Positions 34,620 through 45,425 are shown, counted from the stretch's first letter. The stretch is 64,000 nucleotides of DNA from Metarhizium brunneum (GCF_013426205.1 NC_089427.1:434001-498000), one strand, 5' to 3'. A program made the numbers and translations. Notes: generated by a model from the letters alone, not told the origin.

Positions 34620-36363
34620 TCAAAAGACGGATTTCCGAGACCACTTGGACTTGGCGCGCACGCGGCGGCCGTACCGGTAAAACACAAAGGGCACGGGGAT
34701 CAGCAGGGCCGCGAACCCGGCGGTGATGCTGGACCCCGGGCCGACGCCGAGGTTGTGGTACAGCGGGCCGACGACGAGCGGGAAGGCGCCGGCAAAGCAC
34801 GAGCGCAGAAAGGTGTTTGCGGCGACGGCCGAGGCGGCGTGGGCCTGGAACGTGTCGACGAGGTAGTTGAGCGCGGCCTGGAAGATGGTGAAGAAGCCGG
34901 CGCCGAGCATGGCGAGGCCGAGGCAGGGCGCGATCCAGGGGACGGACGGGCGCGCGGTCCAGCCGAGCAGGAACTGGCCGGCGCTGAAGAGCAGCGAGCC
35001 CAGCATCATGGGCGGCAGGCGCTTCTCGGGCACGGCGCGGTCGCCGGCGGCGTGGTAGGCGCGGTTGTACAGCGTCTGGTTGTACACGTTGAGGCCGCAG
35101 CCGAGCGCGGCGCCGGCGAGGATGCTTAGGAACGGCAGCGTCGCCACGAGCGGCCGCCACCCGCGCAGCTCGCCGAAGACGATGGGGATGGCCCCCAGCT
35201 GCATGTACAGGATGCCGTAGCAGAAGCTGGCGTAGAGCGCCATCAGGAAGCAGATGGGCGTGCAGAGGAGCTGCAGCGGCCGCAGGAGGAACTTGCGCGC
35301 CAGCTCGCCCACGCCCACGTCCCATTCCTCGAACTGCGCGTGCAGCGCCCAGTTGCCCGTGTCGTGCCGCAGCCGCCGCGCCTTGTAGACGAGCAGCTTG
35401 GGCGGGTAGCTCTCGTCGATGAAGACGAGCGCCGCGCCGAGCACCACCACCTGGAGGATGCCCGTGAGGTACTCGGTCCAGCGCCAGCCGAGGGACGGCT
35501 GCTCGACGACGGCGGCCGAGACGATGGGTCCTGCGGGGGTCAGCATGTCGAGTACCTTTATATAGAGTCTGGTCTTCAATGATGCCTCACATACCCAGCA
35601 CCGGACCGCCCACGACGGCCATGGCATAGCCCGCCATGGCGATCCCCCTCCACGCCGGCGTGTACAGGTCCCCCAGCACGCCGCCCGTGTTGGTGACGGG
35701 CGCCGAGGCGAAAAACGCGCCAAAGAAGCGCGTCAGCATCAGCGTCTGCAGGTCCTTGGCCGCGGCGCTGCCGAAGCTGAAGCACACGGCGACAAACATG
35801 GGCGCCAGGACGGCGGCGCGGCGCCCGTACACCTCGCTGAGCGGCGCCCACAGCAGCGGCCCGAGCCCGAAGCCAAACAGGTACAGCGTCGTGCCCAGCG
35901 TCGCCACCTGCGTGCCCACGCCGAACTCGCGCGCAATCTGCCCCGTGCCCGCCGAGTACGCCGACGACGCCCACGTCGCCGTCATGGTCACGAGCCCGTA
36001 CAGCAGCGTCGTCGACGCCTTCCTGTGCGTCGCCCAGTTGAGCGGGTGGTACGGGTCGTCGGGGCCCTCGAAGCCCACGAGCTCGGCCTCGCTCGTGCGC
36101 ACGTGGGCGAGGGGGTGCGTGAAGGTCGGCGCCGGCCGCGAGCGTATCCGCGAGAGCACCGTGTCGCGGCGGGCGAGGCTGCCCGTCGCCGTGGCGCCCG
36201 ACGTGTTGGACCGGATTTCGCGCAGCGTGGGCCGGTGGCCGTCGAGGTCTTCCGACTTGGCTTCGTCGTCGTCGCCGCTGTCGGCCGCCGAGTCGACGTC
36301 GTTGTCGGCGGCGGGCGGCGGCGGCGGCGGCGGCTCCGGGTCGTGCTTCTCCTTGTCCGACAT
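34620..36363 (-). CDS. MFS drug:H+ antiporter (DHA1 type)
   Basis: Plasma-membrane exporter of the major facilitator superfamily, about 559 aa. Two exons, 36363-35595 and 35530-34620, with a 64-base intron (GTATGT...CGCAG); the join rebuilds GPVLGPIV, the motif C proline-glycine pattern in helix 5 that marks antiporters. The first 100 residues are hydrophilic, with a proline run, an acidic stretch and Ser/Arg-rich segments. Twelve membrane helices follow; PLSEVYGRR after helix 2 is motif A. The second half contains a long cytosolic loop with KLLVYKARRLR. The closest known types are fungal polyamine and multidrug transporters of the TPO/Flr class. The substrate is unknown. A TATA-like TTTAAATACG lies about 80 bases upstream. 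Confidence 0.92.
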
Positions 36364-37389
36364 GGCCGGGGCGTGGAAAGGTGCGGAATAGGCTTGTGCT
36401 TTGGACCGCTCGCGCAGGAGTGGTCGAGGCGCGCCGCCTGCGTATTTAAATGGCCGATGGACTGGGCGAAGCCGGGCCGACGATCGGCAAACCGGATCCG
36501 ACGCCGGAAGACGCCGGCAGTTGAGCTACCTGTTGTGTGACTTGTGTCTCCGACGGCGTGCCCCCTTTTGGCGCGAGTGGCCAGCATTGGTTCGGCTGCT
36601 GGCCGGCTCCCTGGTTGCCCGGCTAGGATTGGCCTGGAAATGCCGCGGGAATTGCACCCGGGGTGACGTCACGATAAGGGCAGATGAGCCAATTCGCCCG
36701 GCTTTGAGGCGCAGGCTTGTCAACTAGCCTCGTTCGAGCACCCTTGCGGATGGCCATTTACCATAGTCGCCACTAATACTTTTTTTCGGCAAATCAGGAG
36801 TCGGGAATAGCAAAGACGTCTTGCTCATATTGCCGACTTGAAAGCCTCCGACGCGTGTAAGCCAAAGTCCATGGAAATCAACACCAGTCTTATCCATCAA
36901 GTCGGCCATTTCCCAGTAGAGTATCGGAAATACGAGCCAGGGCCGAGGTCTGTGTTTATGCTTGCCAGGTGCGTTGTATTTCTTTTTTTTTCCATCATTT
37001 TATTTGACATGGCCCATTAATAGATAGTCAACTGCGATGGTAAGGCGATTGGTTCGTTGGGCGACCCAACAGAGCCATATTACCCTGCAACTCTTACTCC
37101 GTCGTATTTAATGAAATTGATTATCAAGACGTAATTCATCTAGTTACCAAAAAATGGCAGACGTGACAAATTCATTCTCACCTGTCCAAGTATACAGAGG
37201 GTACCAACACATCAAAGATATGCGGCGTGGCGCGCCCATGTTCTGGTGCAACATGACCAACCGCCATTTCCAGTCCTCGTGCGCCTAGCTCCAAGTGTCC
37301 AAATCATGCAAGTTATATGGACAACATACAACTACCCACCTGTGGTGGCACATTATTTCGTCCCACTACCGCACGTCCCAGAGTGTTCG
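36364..37389. other. Intergenic region, no supported gene
   Basis: Region left of the small hypothetical gene. The first part is the MFS promoter. Short frames only. Confidence 0.55.
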
Positions 37390-37713
37390 ATGAGCAGCAA
37401 CATGCGCAGGGGACGCAGCGCGGCCACAGCTTCAACAGGGTCCAAATCGAACATGACCAACAAGCGCTCCGACCGGCCGACGCGGGACGCCGTGACACGG
37501 ACCTTTCGCGACGTCGGCGCCGAGTGCATCCTCAACACCATGGCCGTCACGTTCCCCGACCAGAACCGGATTGTGCCCTGCGACCCCTTTTGGTGCTTTA
37601 TTCCCACGGAGCAGGTGGCGTGCCACTCGGTCGACCGCGGCGCCGTGCTCGTCCACGATGATAAAGACGCCTGGCTGTTTAGTTGTAGGAAGCGAAGCGG
37701 TAATAGGTATTAG
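37390..37713 (+). CDS. Hypothetical protein, possibly partial
   Basis: An open frame of 107 codons with normal-looking, GC-rich codon use in a gene-poor area. It contains a positively charged start (SSNMRRGRS), then a stretch that reads like a folded domain (DVGAECILNTMAVTFPDQN and CDPFWCFIPTEQVACHS) with four cysteines. No family is recognised. It stops at the edge of very AT-rich DNA, so the frame may be the left part of a gene whose right part was destroyed. The in-frame codons extend upstream to 37246. Coding status is uncertain. Confidence 0.35.
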   Translation: MSSNMRRGRSAATASTGSKSNMTNKRSDRPTRDAVTRTFRDVGAECILNTMAVTFPDQNRIVPCDPFWCFIPTEQVACHSVDRGAVLVHDDKDAWLFSCRKRSGNRY

Positions 37714-39409
37714 AACAAGGCAAGTTAAATATATAAAAATAAAATAAAAATAATTTACTATATATATTAATAACAATAATAATTATTATTAATTATTATT
37801 TGGCCTGGTACAGCCCAATACTGTTTTAGATGTTACGCTTGCACGATACTTGTATCATGCGTGTAATTTTATTTGTTTACTGAGCGAAACAATCAAACCT
37901 TAATTATTATTAATTATAAAATTAATATCCAAGGCCCGGGACATGCAATTGATGCGAGGAGGAAGGTCATCCCTACCACCCAAAGCAGCCTATTCCTATG
38001 ACCTAGTAGGCTAATCTGAACATGTTCATAGCAAAAATGCTCAGCCAGCCACTTTCACGGCATGTTCGGATACACAGCAACTTCAGCCAGCCACCTGCCT
38101 CTACGGGCAGTGAGTCTATTCGTCATGTTTGGGAAATCTCTCACGGTGTCTTAAACACATACACCGCCTTTTGCTAGGAGAACCTTTGAGCCATTACTCG
38201 ACCCAGTCAGCGTCGAAAGCGCCGGTCTTGAACACGGTAGTAAGTCTTCAGATGCGACGCACTCCTATTGCCTATGCGGCATTTAAGCACACCAAACCGT
38301 TCAAACATGCAGCATCACCGCACACAAAATGTCTCATCACGTGGCCTCGTTAAAGGGGGGTTTTCCTACTCGCATACCTCGCATTTTGCTGCCGATACAA
38401 CGGCCGTGTATGTTACAGAGCACGATTATATGGTACCAGACAGCTTAGATAAAGTGAGAGACACTTATTTTCTTACATGGATGACCGCTAGCAAGTCCTC
38501 CAAAGCCGGCAGAATATACTGCAAGTAAAAGAGCTCGTATAAAATTACTGGATATGTAGGGCATTATCAAATGTTTCACCGGTGTGACGTGCAGATGAAT
38601 CCATTGTTGGAACTTTTTGGTTGTCCAACGCAGTAGTGTTTTACACCGGCAAACAAGTTGGCTAGGAGAACATGCACACTCTTCGGTGTGTGACGCATGT
38701 AGCAGATGGCAATAGATTCAAGTATGTATTGACCAGTCTTTCAGCGGTTCGGGGTCGCAGTGGCACAAAAGGGCCCGGATTTTCCCCGGCATGCGGGTTC
38801 CGCCACGGTATGCTTGAGCGAGGGCCCTGGGAAGGACGGATGCAGCGATATGCACGCAGCTCCTAATAGACTTGGTCGCATGATAGCTTGGCCTGGATTA
38901 TGCGGAAGACAAACAAACTAGAAAGGCTAGCGAGACCCGACGCAAGAAAACGACGGGACTATATGAGGCGCATACACGTCAAACGTGCAGAATTTGAGGG
39001 CGGCCAAAGTCGGCTTTTGGTCTTGAGCAATGAAACAAAGTGTTCGACGCAGGCCACATTTTGTGCTTTGCTGCGACTTGGCCATGGAAACCATTGCGTG
39101 CCGTGTCTGGTTGGGCCGTGTCCAACTGAGTCGTGTCTGGTCTTCCCATTCACTGCCGCTGGTAGGATGAGCCCAACGGTCCGCCGTCACACCGGTATAT
39201 GCAGTTGACGCTTTCCACATCACCACGCGCCTCATACCTCTAGAACCGCCAAGGTTGGCCGGACACTATTTCCAGACATCTGCCGCGGATGCGGGGTTGT
39301 GAGACAAGTCTCCAGAGTCGCATCAGGCAATAGAGGGTCGTGATGGGTGCCCAATCTACAGGAATCCCGTCATCAAGCAGAAGACCAGCTTCACCGGCTA
39401 GAGACTGGG
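37714..39409. other. AT-rich, gene-free stretch
   Basis: The first 220 bases (37720-37940) are runs of A and T such as AATAATAATTATTATTAATT, typical of a RIP-eroded repeat. From 37950 to 39400 base composition is ordinary and only short frames exist. No gene is supported. Confidence 0.6.
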
Positions 39410-39418
39410 TATTTAAAG
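39410..39418 (+). promoter_or_regulatory. TATA-like element before the degenerate gene
   Basis: TATTTAAAG lies 113 bases before the ATG at 39523, followed by a pyrimidine-rich leader and a TCACCATGG start context. The promoter region 39240-39520 has normal base composition, unlike the coding part. Confidence 0.45.
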
Positions 39419-39522
39419 GCCTGGCGTTTCCTCTGCTCAACAGGTCATTTCCATCCCACCCTCCAGAAGCCTATTAATCCATTAAACATTTAAAACATCT
39501 TTCTTAAAGCACATTATTCACC

Positions 39523-40029
39523 ATGGCCGAGATTCTAGGAGACTAGAACTAGGTATACATGTAAGTGTATAATAAGAGCGTGGATATTAAACTTTAAATC
39601 CGCCAAGCTAACACTAAGCAGTATATCAGGACTATAGCTTTATATAATAAGAGCGTTTTACTAATCGTGTCTAATAGGGGTAAATTTTACTATTACAATA
39701 ATAAGAAGAATAAGATAAAAGCGTATAAGGTTAATAAGCTAAAGATTACCTCGGCTAAAATAGCTAATATCGCCGCTTACAGCAGAGAATTATCTCCCAC
39801 AGGAACCAACAGCTCCCTTTATATTTATAATAGTTCTAGCCGTAAAGTTTATAAAATTAAGTGGGATGTTCTGTATAGCGCGGCCAATAAGGTCAAGTTT
39901 ATAATCTCAGAGTAGTATTCAGACTATATAATTAGGGCTAAATTTATTAATAAACCTAATAAACTCGGTAACAAAGGGCCTAGTGCCTATATTAGCAGGG
40001 TAGAACTTAAGGTTGTGTATACCGGTTAA
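39523..40029 (+). pseudogene. RIP-killed small gene of unknown family
   Basis: From a good ATG (CACCATGG) one frame runs 168 codons to the stop at 40027, but it is interrupted by five in-frame stops: TAG 39544, TAG 39550, TAA 39562, TAA 39595 and TAG 39913. All can come from Trp or Gln codons by C to T change. The frame is very rich in Lys, Asn, Tyr and Ile because of AT drift. A Tyr/Asn/Ser-rich motif (SLYIYNSSSRKVYKI) occurs near 39815. A gene family cannot be named. The end at 40029 is the first stop after the last readable segment. Alternative: part of a transposon, but no transposase motif is seen. Confidence 0.5.
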
Positions 40030-40710
40030 TATAACCAGTTTTAGGCATAACGCCAGAACAGGCGGGGATTAGTGAGGCAGAGATTATTATGTATATATCT
40101 GCTTTCTTAGGTTCGGCCGAGAACTGAGCGTTATATGGACTTAGCTTGCTTAGCTTCTCTTATTTTATGCTATTTGCCTTAGACTCTTAAGATTCCGGTA
40201 GTGTACTTAATATTTCACTCTAAGATAAGGGTTGCTGTCTTATACAAGATAACCACATGATTTTATCTTTTCTTTTCTGATAGTTTTAACTAGACTGTTC
40301 CATTAGTCCACATTTCTAGCTGGCAGCCTGAAGTAACGATATGTACTTTAAGCCCTAGAATGCCTTGTTGAAATGTCTAGCGCAGAATGCACGATATAGT
40401 CGCTCATATCCCGCCAAGGACCTACTCCATACTTATACATCTGTCGGTGTGTCGAGGAATACAGCTGACTTGCGATGTAGCCAACGTTCCGCCGGACTTT
40501 GAGTATAAAATTGACGACATGGGAGGGCCTTGGGGCCAAACCTGCTTTACATTCAAGTACATGCCTCTTTTGTGGGTGTTGGTATCAAAGACATAAGGAA
40601 CTGACGCTCTTTTTAGCAACATTGAAACCAAACTGCCAGGGCCAGTATGTAAGCATGGTATATAGTATATTCCCTTATGCGACTCTATCCCACGCACAAC
40701 CACGAATCCA
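40030..40710. other. Intergenic region, no supported gene
   Basis: Right flank of the degenerate gene up to the APH-fold gene. AT-rich at the left, ordinary at the right. No domain-bearing frame. Confidence 0.55.
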
Positions 40711-41988
40711 TCAATCTTCAACGCCCAAGTCCCCAGCCCCGTCCCCGTACGCCGGAACAGGCATCTGCTCTCCCGGCCTCCTCAACACCTTCTCCAAGGC
40801 ATCCAGCACGACGGCCCCGGCCCTCCTCAACTCATCCCGCAGCCCCTGACCCATATATTCCCCCGGCAGCCACCACGGCGCCACGTAACTCACCACCATC
40901 TCCAGCCAATAGTTCCTGTTCCAGACCTCCCGGTCCACGGACCCGGCTGGCGTCGCGACCCCCCGCTCCTCCAGCCGCTCCTGGTACGCCGCGTACAGCA
41001 ACGCCGGCCAGTCGGCCCTGCCGTCGACGCAGTCGTTTACAAACTCCTCCATCGGGTGGAAGAAGCCCGCGAATTCAAAGTCGACAATGCCCGTGATGTG
41101 CGGCGGCCAGCCCGACACCAGCACATTGCGCGGCGCCAGGTCGTAGTGCGTAAAGACAAAGAGGGGGGACTGCGTCGCCGGCGGCACCAGCGTCATGTCC
41201 GGGAGGTGGTTGTCGATGAAGTCTTGCAGAAGCGGCAGGAGGTGCCTGTTGGGGGCGTACGTGTCCGTCGTGGCGAGCTCTCTCATCTTGTGGGCCAGCC
41301 GGGCGCTTTGGTATGCGTTTACTGTGGGCAGCGGCGCCGGCGGCTCGAGGCCGTCCATGACGATGCCCTGGATGATGGGGCTGTCTTTGCCGTCGCGGCA
41401 AAGTTTGAGGTTGCCGCAGCGTGACTGGGCGGGGATATTGTGTCGCCAGTCGGCGACCATGTCGGCCATTTGACGGCCTAGGTGTCGGCACGAGTGGTTG
41501 TCTAAATCGGACACGGGCACGGCGGCACCGGGCAGTTTTGTTGTCATTATCCATCCGCCGTGGTTGTGGGTGTGATTTTGCCGCGCTGGTCTTATGTCGT
41601 CGGTTTGACTTGTATAGGGGGTTGTGAATGTGGCCGCTTGGCCATCCTCGGACCAGGCGAGGACGCGGGGAGACGGGGTTTCGGGACAGTGTTTTTCTAC
41701 TTGCTGCAGACAGGCGACTTCGTTTTGGACTTTGGCTGGCCCGAAATATCGGCCGTTGAGCTTCAAGACGACCTCGTCTGTTGTGTTGTCCGCCTGCTGT
41801 ACACTGAGGAAGTAGATGCGGTTGTTGAACGAGTCGCTTGTCGAGACGGCCGAGACATGGGTCAGCTCGGATTGAGGAAATGCAGAGTGCACAATGGCTT
41901 CCATTTCCTCGCGCGACATGGTTACTCCTGCGTTGGGTTGATGAGGTGGCGTTTGCGGCCGTGGCATCATGTCTGGCTGATTACCCAT
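40711..41988 (-). CDS. APH-fold phosphotransferase-like protein
   Basis: Kinase-like protein of the aminoglycoside phosphotransferase / choline kinase fold, 425 aa, no intron. The catalytic loop THYDLAPRNVL has the Asp and Asn in the H-x-D-x4-N pattern; the metal-binding aspartate is in GIVDFEFAG. An ATP-lobe lysine is probably that of EVVLKLNG. Residues 1-25 are Pro-rich. Such proteins are common in fungal genomes; few have a known substrate (candidates include small amines, sugars or antibiotics), so none is claimed. The ATG at 41988 is used because the longer frame starts with GTG. The catalytic residues are intact. Confidence 0.88.
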   Translation of the reverse strand: MGNQPDMMPRPQTPPHQPNAGVTMSREEMEAIVHSAFPQSELTHVSAVSTSDSFNNRIYFLSVQQADNTTDEVVLKLNGRYFGPAKVQNEVACLQQVEKHCPETPSPRVLAWSEDGQAATFTTPYTSQTDDIRPARQNHTHNHGGWIMTTKLPGAAVPVSDLDNHSCRHLGRQMADMVADWRHNIPAQSRCGNLKLCRDGKDSPIIQGIVMDGLEPPAPLPTVNAYQSARLAHKMRELATTDTYAPNRHLLPLLQDFIDNHLPDMTLVPPATQSPLFVFTHYDLAPRNVLVSGWPPHITGIVDFEFAGFFHPMEEFVNDCVDGRADWPALLYAAYQERLEERGVATPAGSVDREVWNRNYWLEMVVSYVAPWWLPGEYMGQGLRDELRRAGAVVLDALEKVLRRPGEQMPVPAYGDGAGDLGVED

Positions 41989-42322
41989 GACGATTGATGG
42001 ATAGGTGGATGTAAACTCGGGCACGTAAAGCCTGGGGGTGTAGAAGATTCACGGTGGGAAGAGATGAAATTTTGTAGCCCGTTTAACTTTGTAGTCGATA
42101 TTTCCATGCGCTCGAGGATACAGAGTACGACATGTTGGCATGCTGGTAGTTGGTCTGACGGGGGGTGCAACGCGAGAGTGAGTCATCCGGCCTGCCTCAG
42201 CAACGTGAACTGGACAGCATACACGAAATACGACGGCAAGGTGCCAGGCCTATTCGGCCAAAATTCTCAGAGATGCAGTCAGTGAGTAATTCTCTTTGGT
42301 GATCGGTATTGTGAGGATTGAG

Positions 42323-42545
42323 TGTGACAAGGGCAGGTTCTAGGGCTTGAGGGGGTAACAACTCAATTCAAAGATCATCTCGATAATCCCGTGTGGTGTC
42401 CAAGGGTCTTTGTCTCCCTCTAAATGCAAGGACGGAAGGGACTAGATTATATATGAAAGAAACAGAGGTGCCTGAGGCTTCTAGCTGGTCTGTGATCGCT
42501 TCGTGTGACAATGTCGGGATTTTGTTGAGTCCCAACCGTGTAACA
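42323..42545 (-). mobile_element. Solo LTR, family 1 copy D, reverse orientation
   Basis: 223 bases from TGTGACAAGGGC to CCGTGTAACA. These are the reversed ends of the family found at 22.1-24.1 kb. The core is present but diverged (GGTGTCCAAGGGTCTTTG). Flanks TTGAG and TGTAG match at only three of five positions, so the target duplication has decayed or the insertion was rearranged. Confidence 0.65.
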
Positions 42546-42649
42546 TGTAGGCATGAGCATTCAGAGGTAGCTGGTAGTACCGTTGGGTGTCTCGCAGCAC
42601 AAGATGAGGACCGTCCGCTTGATTCAAAGAGCCCAGTCTAGGTATGATA

Positions 42650-42760
42650 TATTGATAAAGATCAATCTTTAGTAATCAACTTTGAGGTATCAAAGGTCCT
42701 TGGTTTTCCAAGAGGCCGCGAGGGGACCCGAGATCTCTATGAATGCGAGAAATTAAAAAC
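42650..42760 (-). repeat. LTR fragment, reverse orientation
   Basis: Contains GGTATCAAAGGTCCTTGGTT, the exact reverse of the family core, with no LTR ends. It lies just right of copy D, so it may be a truncated older copy. Confidence 0.6.
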
Positions 42761-44098
42761 TTTGAAAGCCTGGGACAGCCCTGGCCCAAGGCCCCAGGCC
42801 GGATCTGGTGATACCTCCTTTGTTGTTCTGTGACCGTTGTTGGTCCAGCGCCCTTTGTTCTCACCCAACCGTGTGGCAACCTTGAATTCACTGGCATTCT
42901 CCGCGTTCCGCTGCAGCGCCAAATCAGCGAGAATGCATGTCAGGTTGCACTTGTTGAATTGGCCTTGATCCTAGGCCGGTGTGGCAGCACAAGCTTAAAT
43001 TAAGCGTTGTATAATGAGCAAACAAAAACATCATCTGTGCAAATGTGCCAGCAGGATCATGTCTGCCTCAGCATCAGAGCTTTCCAAAGGAGCTTGCTGT
43101 GCACCACATGAACAATGCATGAAACGCATTGTGTCTGGTATTCTTCGAATGCGTGTGTTCTGCGACATGTCATTCTGTCTCCCAAGCATACCGGCACGTT
43201 GGGAGAGCCGCAACCGTACATGAGGTCGGACAGAAATTTTCATGCCTTTTCTAGTGAATACAAATAACTCCTCGCTACTCATTTCAGAGCAGGTTATTCT
43301 GACCTGTCCGCTGCACTGTATGAAGCAGGCAGACTCGGCCTGCGCAGCCGGACACGTTGTGTCATCAGTGTTCAAGCAGGTTCCATATGTACGGGTCGTC
43401 TTCAGACTGGCCACCTTTTGTTGAATATGACGCAATGCAGCGTTTGTAACGCAACATGATGTACTGTAAGGCGTGCATCCTGTCGTGCAACTTGGAGTGG
43501 TGGCTCACGCAAATGCTCCGGCTCATCGCTGCACGTTTAAATTGCTTTCCAGTTCTAGGCCCCGTTCCTATTCGGCTTATTGTAGCACAAATTTGATTCA
43601 GTGGGCATCGACATTGCCAACAGGCGCTTGATCGCCGTCTGTTCTGATCGCGTTCTAGATATGCTCTTCTGTCCCGGCATCCTGCTGGCCGCGACCAAAA
43701 TAGCCCTTTTGGTTTCCATCATTCCATTGGACGGTTTCTAGCATCCATCCACGGCGTGCGACGTGTAATGCCATGAGCATCATTTCATGCCGAGACAGGC
43801 TTACGAGTCGATTCTCTGGTCAACGTCTGAACAAGCTCATACTCTGTAGACCATCACCAGCCTTGGTCACATCTCAACATCTTTGCATATGCTTGCGAAT
43901 ATTTCCTGAGGCAGTAAGCTCCTCCACATCGATCGCAAGCATTTGGAACACACCTAGTAATACAGAGCCAGCATTCAACACAGCCTACCATCAGAACTGT
44001 TCACAGAAGCTCAAACTGCACAACGCCATGGATTTGGTCCATATAAGGCGCCCTTCTTCCCCGAGGATGTCTCTCCTAGATATTCCTCACGGGCAACC
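42761..44098. other. Intergenic region, no supported gene
   Basis: No coherent gene. Frames are short and without domains. Base composition is ordinary, and no further copy of the LTR family was recognised. Confidence 0.55.
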
Positions 44099-44420
44099 AT
44101 CTCCTCCAAGACTGAGCTACTACCTCACGCATCTTACACCATATACACGCCTCAAAACTCCAGCCACTTTAAAGGCTCGTCCAACATCAAGCTATTCCCT
44201 CACGCATCTTACGCCATACACGCGGCTCAGAACTTCAGAAACTTGGATAAACGTCAAAGCTCGTCCAACACCAAGCCGTCACTTCAAACACTTGCACCAA
44301 AAACCTATCTCGAAACTTCAGGCATTCTGGGGGAAGAAAACATCAAACCCTCGTCCAACACCAGGCTCGTGCCTCAAACATTCGCACCATACACACCTCG
44401 GAATTTCAGAAATTTCCGGA
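44099..44420. repeat. Diverged tandem repeat, about four units of 79-88 bases
   Basis: Units begin near 44099, 44178, 44264 and 44352, marked by CTCGTCCAACACCAAGC or close variants and, further on, CACGCATCTTACACCATA and AACTTCAGAAACTT variants. They are only 60-80 % alike by eye, so the array is old. An open frame crosses them, but the repeats, not the frame, dominate. The array ends 90 bases before the coiled-coil gene. Confidence 0.6.
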
Positions 44421-44508
44421 ATATCACAAACAAGACGCAAACTACGAGTCTCAAGGCCGAGCATATCTTTTTTATACTTGAAACACCTTCTGGCAATTTT
44501 GGTCCTCC

Positions 44509-45006
44509 ATGGCACAAAAAGATGAAGACAAAACGGCCCGCAAACTAAACCAGGAGAGGGAATATATACAGGAGGATATCATGATCGCTAGGCAAAAAAG
44601 AGCCCAGGCAGTTGCCAAAAAAATACATAAAGAGGTTGATCTGGCACGCTGCGAAAAGGAGTGTTGCATAGCATATAAGAAACTCCTAGAAGAGGAGCAG
44701 AAGAAAGAAAGTGAGCAGATCAAAGCATATGAGCTTTGCAGAGCAAATGGCGGACTGTGGCCAGATACCACAGAGTGGAGGAAATACCATGAAAAAATAA
44801 ATGAAATCGAGGGTCAAATGATAAAATACGATGGGCTATTGGAGGCATACAATCGGATGATACCGCGATGTGCCTGGGCCCAAAATATGGCTCAAGATGG
44901 GTGTGATGAATTGGAGAAAGAACTTGATGAATTGATCAACCGAAGGGAAGAACTCAACGAACTTTTAACGACCGCCAGGGAGGCACCCGATAGTGATGAC
45001 GACTAG
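44509..45006 (+). CDS. Orphan coiled-coil protein
   Basis: A 165-codon open frame with a good start (CCTCCATGG) and a highly charged product. Heptad-like Lys/Glu/Leu spacing runs over roughly residues 5-75 (a stretch such as KKLLEEEQKKESEQIKAYEL) and again 125-160 (DELEKELDELINRREEL). There are six cysteines (two adjacent near residue 52), and the tail is acidic (DSDDD). No known family is recognised. The codon use is more AT-rich than its neighbours. It is flanked on both sides by tandem repeats, unusual for a fungal gene. It could be a lineage-specific gene, a captured fragment or a non-coding frame; the charged heptad pattern favours a real protein. Confidence 0.55.
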   Translation: MAQKDEDKTARKLNQEREYIQEDIMIARQKRAQAVAKKIHKEVDLARCEKECCIAYKKLLEEEQKKESEQIKAYELCRANGGLWPDTTEWRKYHEKINEIEGQMIKYDGLLEAYNRMIPRCAWAQNMAQDGCDELEKELDELINRREELNELLTTAREAPDSDDD

Positions 45007-45129
45007 TGCCTTTGGGGGCCCTGGTGATTCGGCAAGGATATTTGGGTATGGCTTTTGAGATTACCGTTCGTTATTACCCCGAGACGGCTGTTCTTTTAGC
45101 TTCGAGGTCTTTGCAATCATGAATTCAAG

Positions 45130-45425
45130 TCAGGAATCGTTATTGTTTTGGGACTCTTGAAGAAGGATGATTCGGCAAAGGACAGACGTGGAGGACATGC
45201 AAGATCAATTCGGATACCGTCACGGCTTGAGACGCTTGGAGGAAGATGATTTGGCAAAGGACAGACGTGGAGGATACGGGCAATCAAGTCGGATCCTGTT
45301 ATTACTCGAGACTCTTGGAGGAAGTTTTTGGCAGCGGAGGATATGGCGATCGATTCGGATACTGGCATTGCCTGGGGACTTTGCAGAAGGATGATTTAGT
45401 GAAGTAAAGGGGTGGAGGGCATGGG
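45130..45425. repeat. Minisatellite with 79-base units
   Basis: Three to four units start at about 45130, 45209, 45288 and 45354. Units 1 and 2 share GGCAAAGGACAGACGTGGAG exactly. Each begins with a (G/T)TCGGAT(A/C)C or TCAGGAATC word. A looser copy may lie further left near 45026 (GGTGATTCGGCAAGGATA). The array stands 120 bases after the coiled-coil stop codon. Confidence 0.7.

Noticed and set aside
25468..36363. A secondary-metabolite cluster made of the Zn2Cys6, amidotransferase, NmrA-like and MFS genes
   Set aside because: No polyketide synthase, NRPS, terpene synthase or other backbone enzyme is present, and a chitinase lies in the middle; the set is ordinary.
44099..45425. A CRISPR array
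   Set aside because: The genome is eukaryotic and the units are contiguous diverged tandem repeats, not short identical repeats separated by unique spacers.
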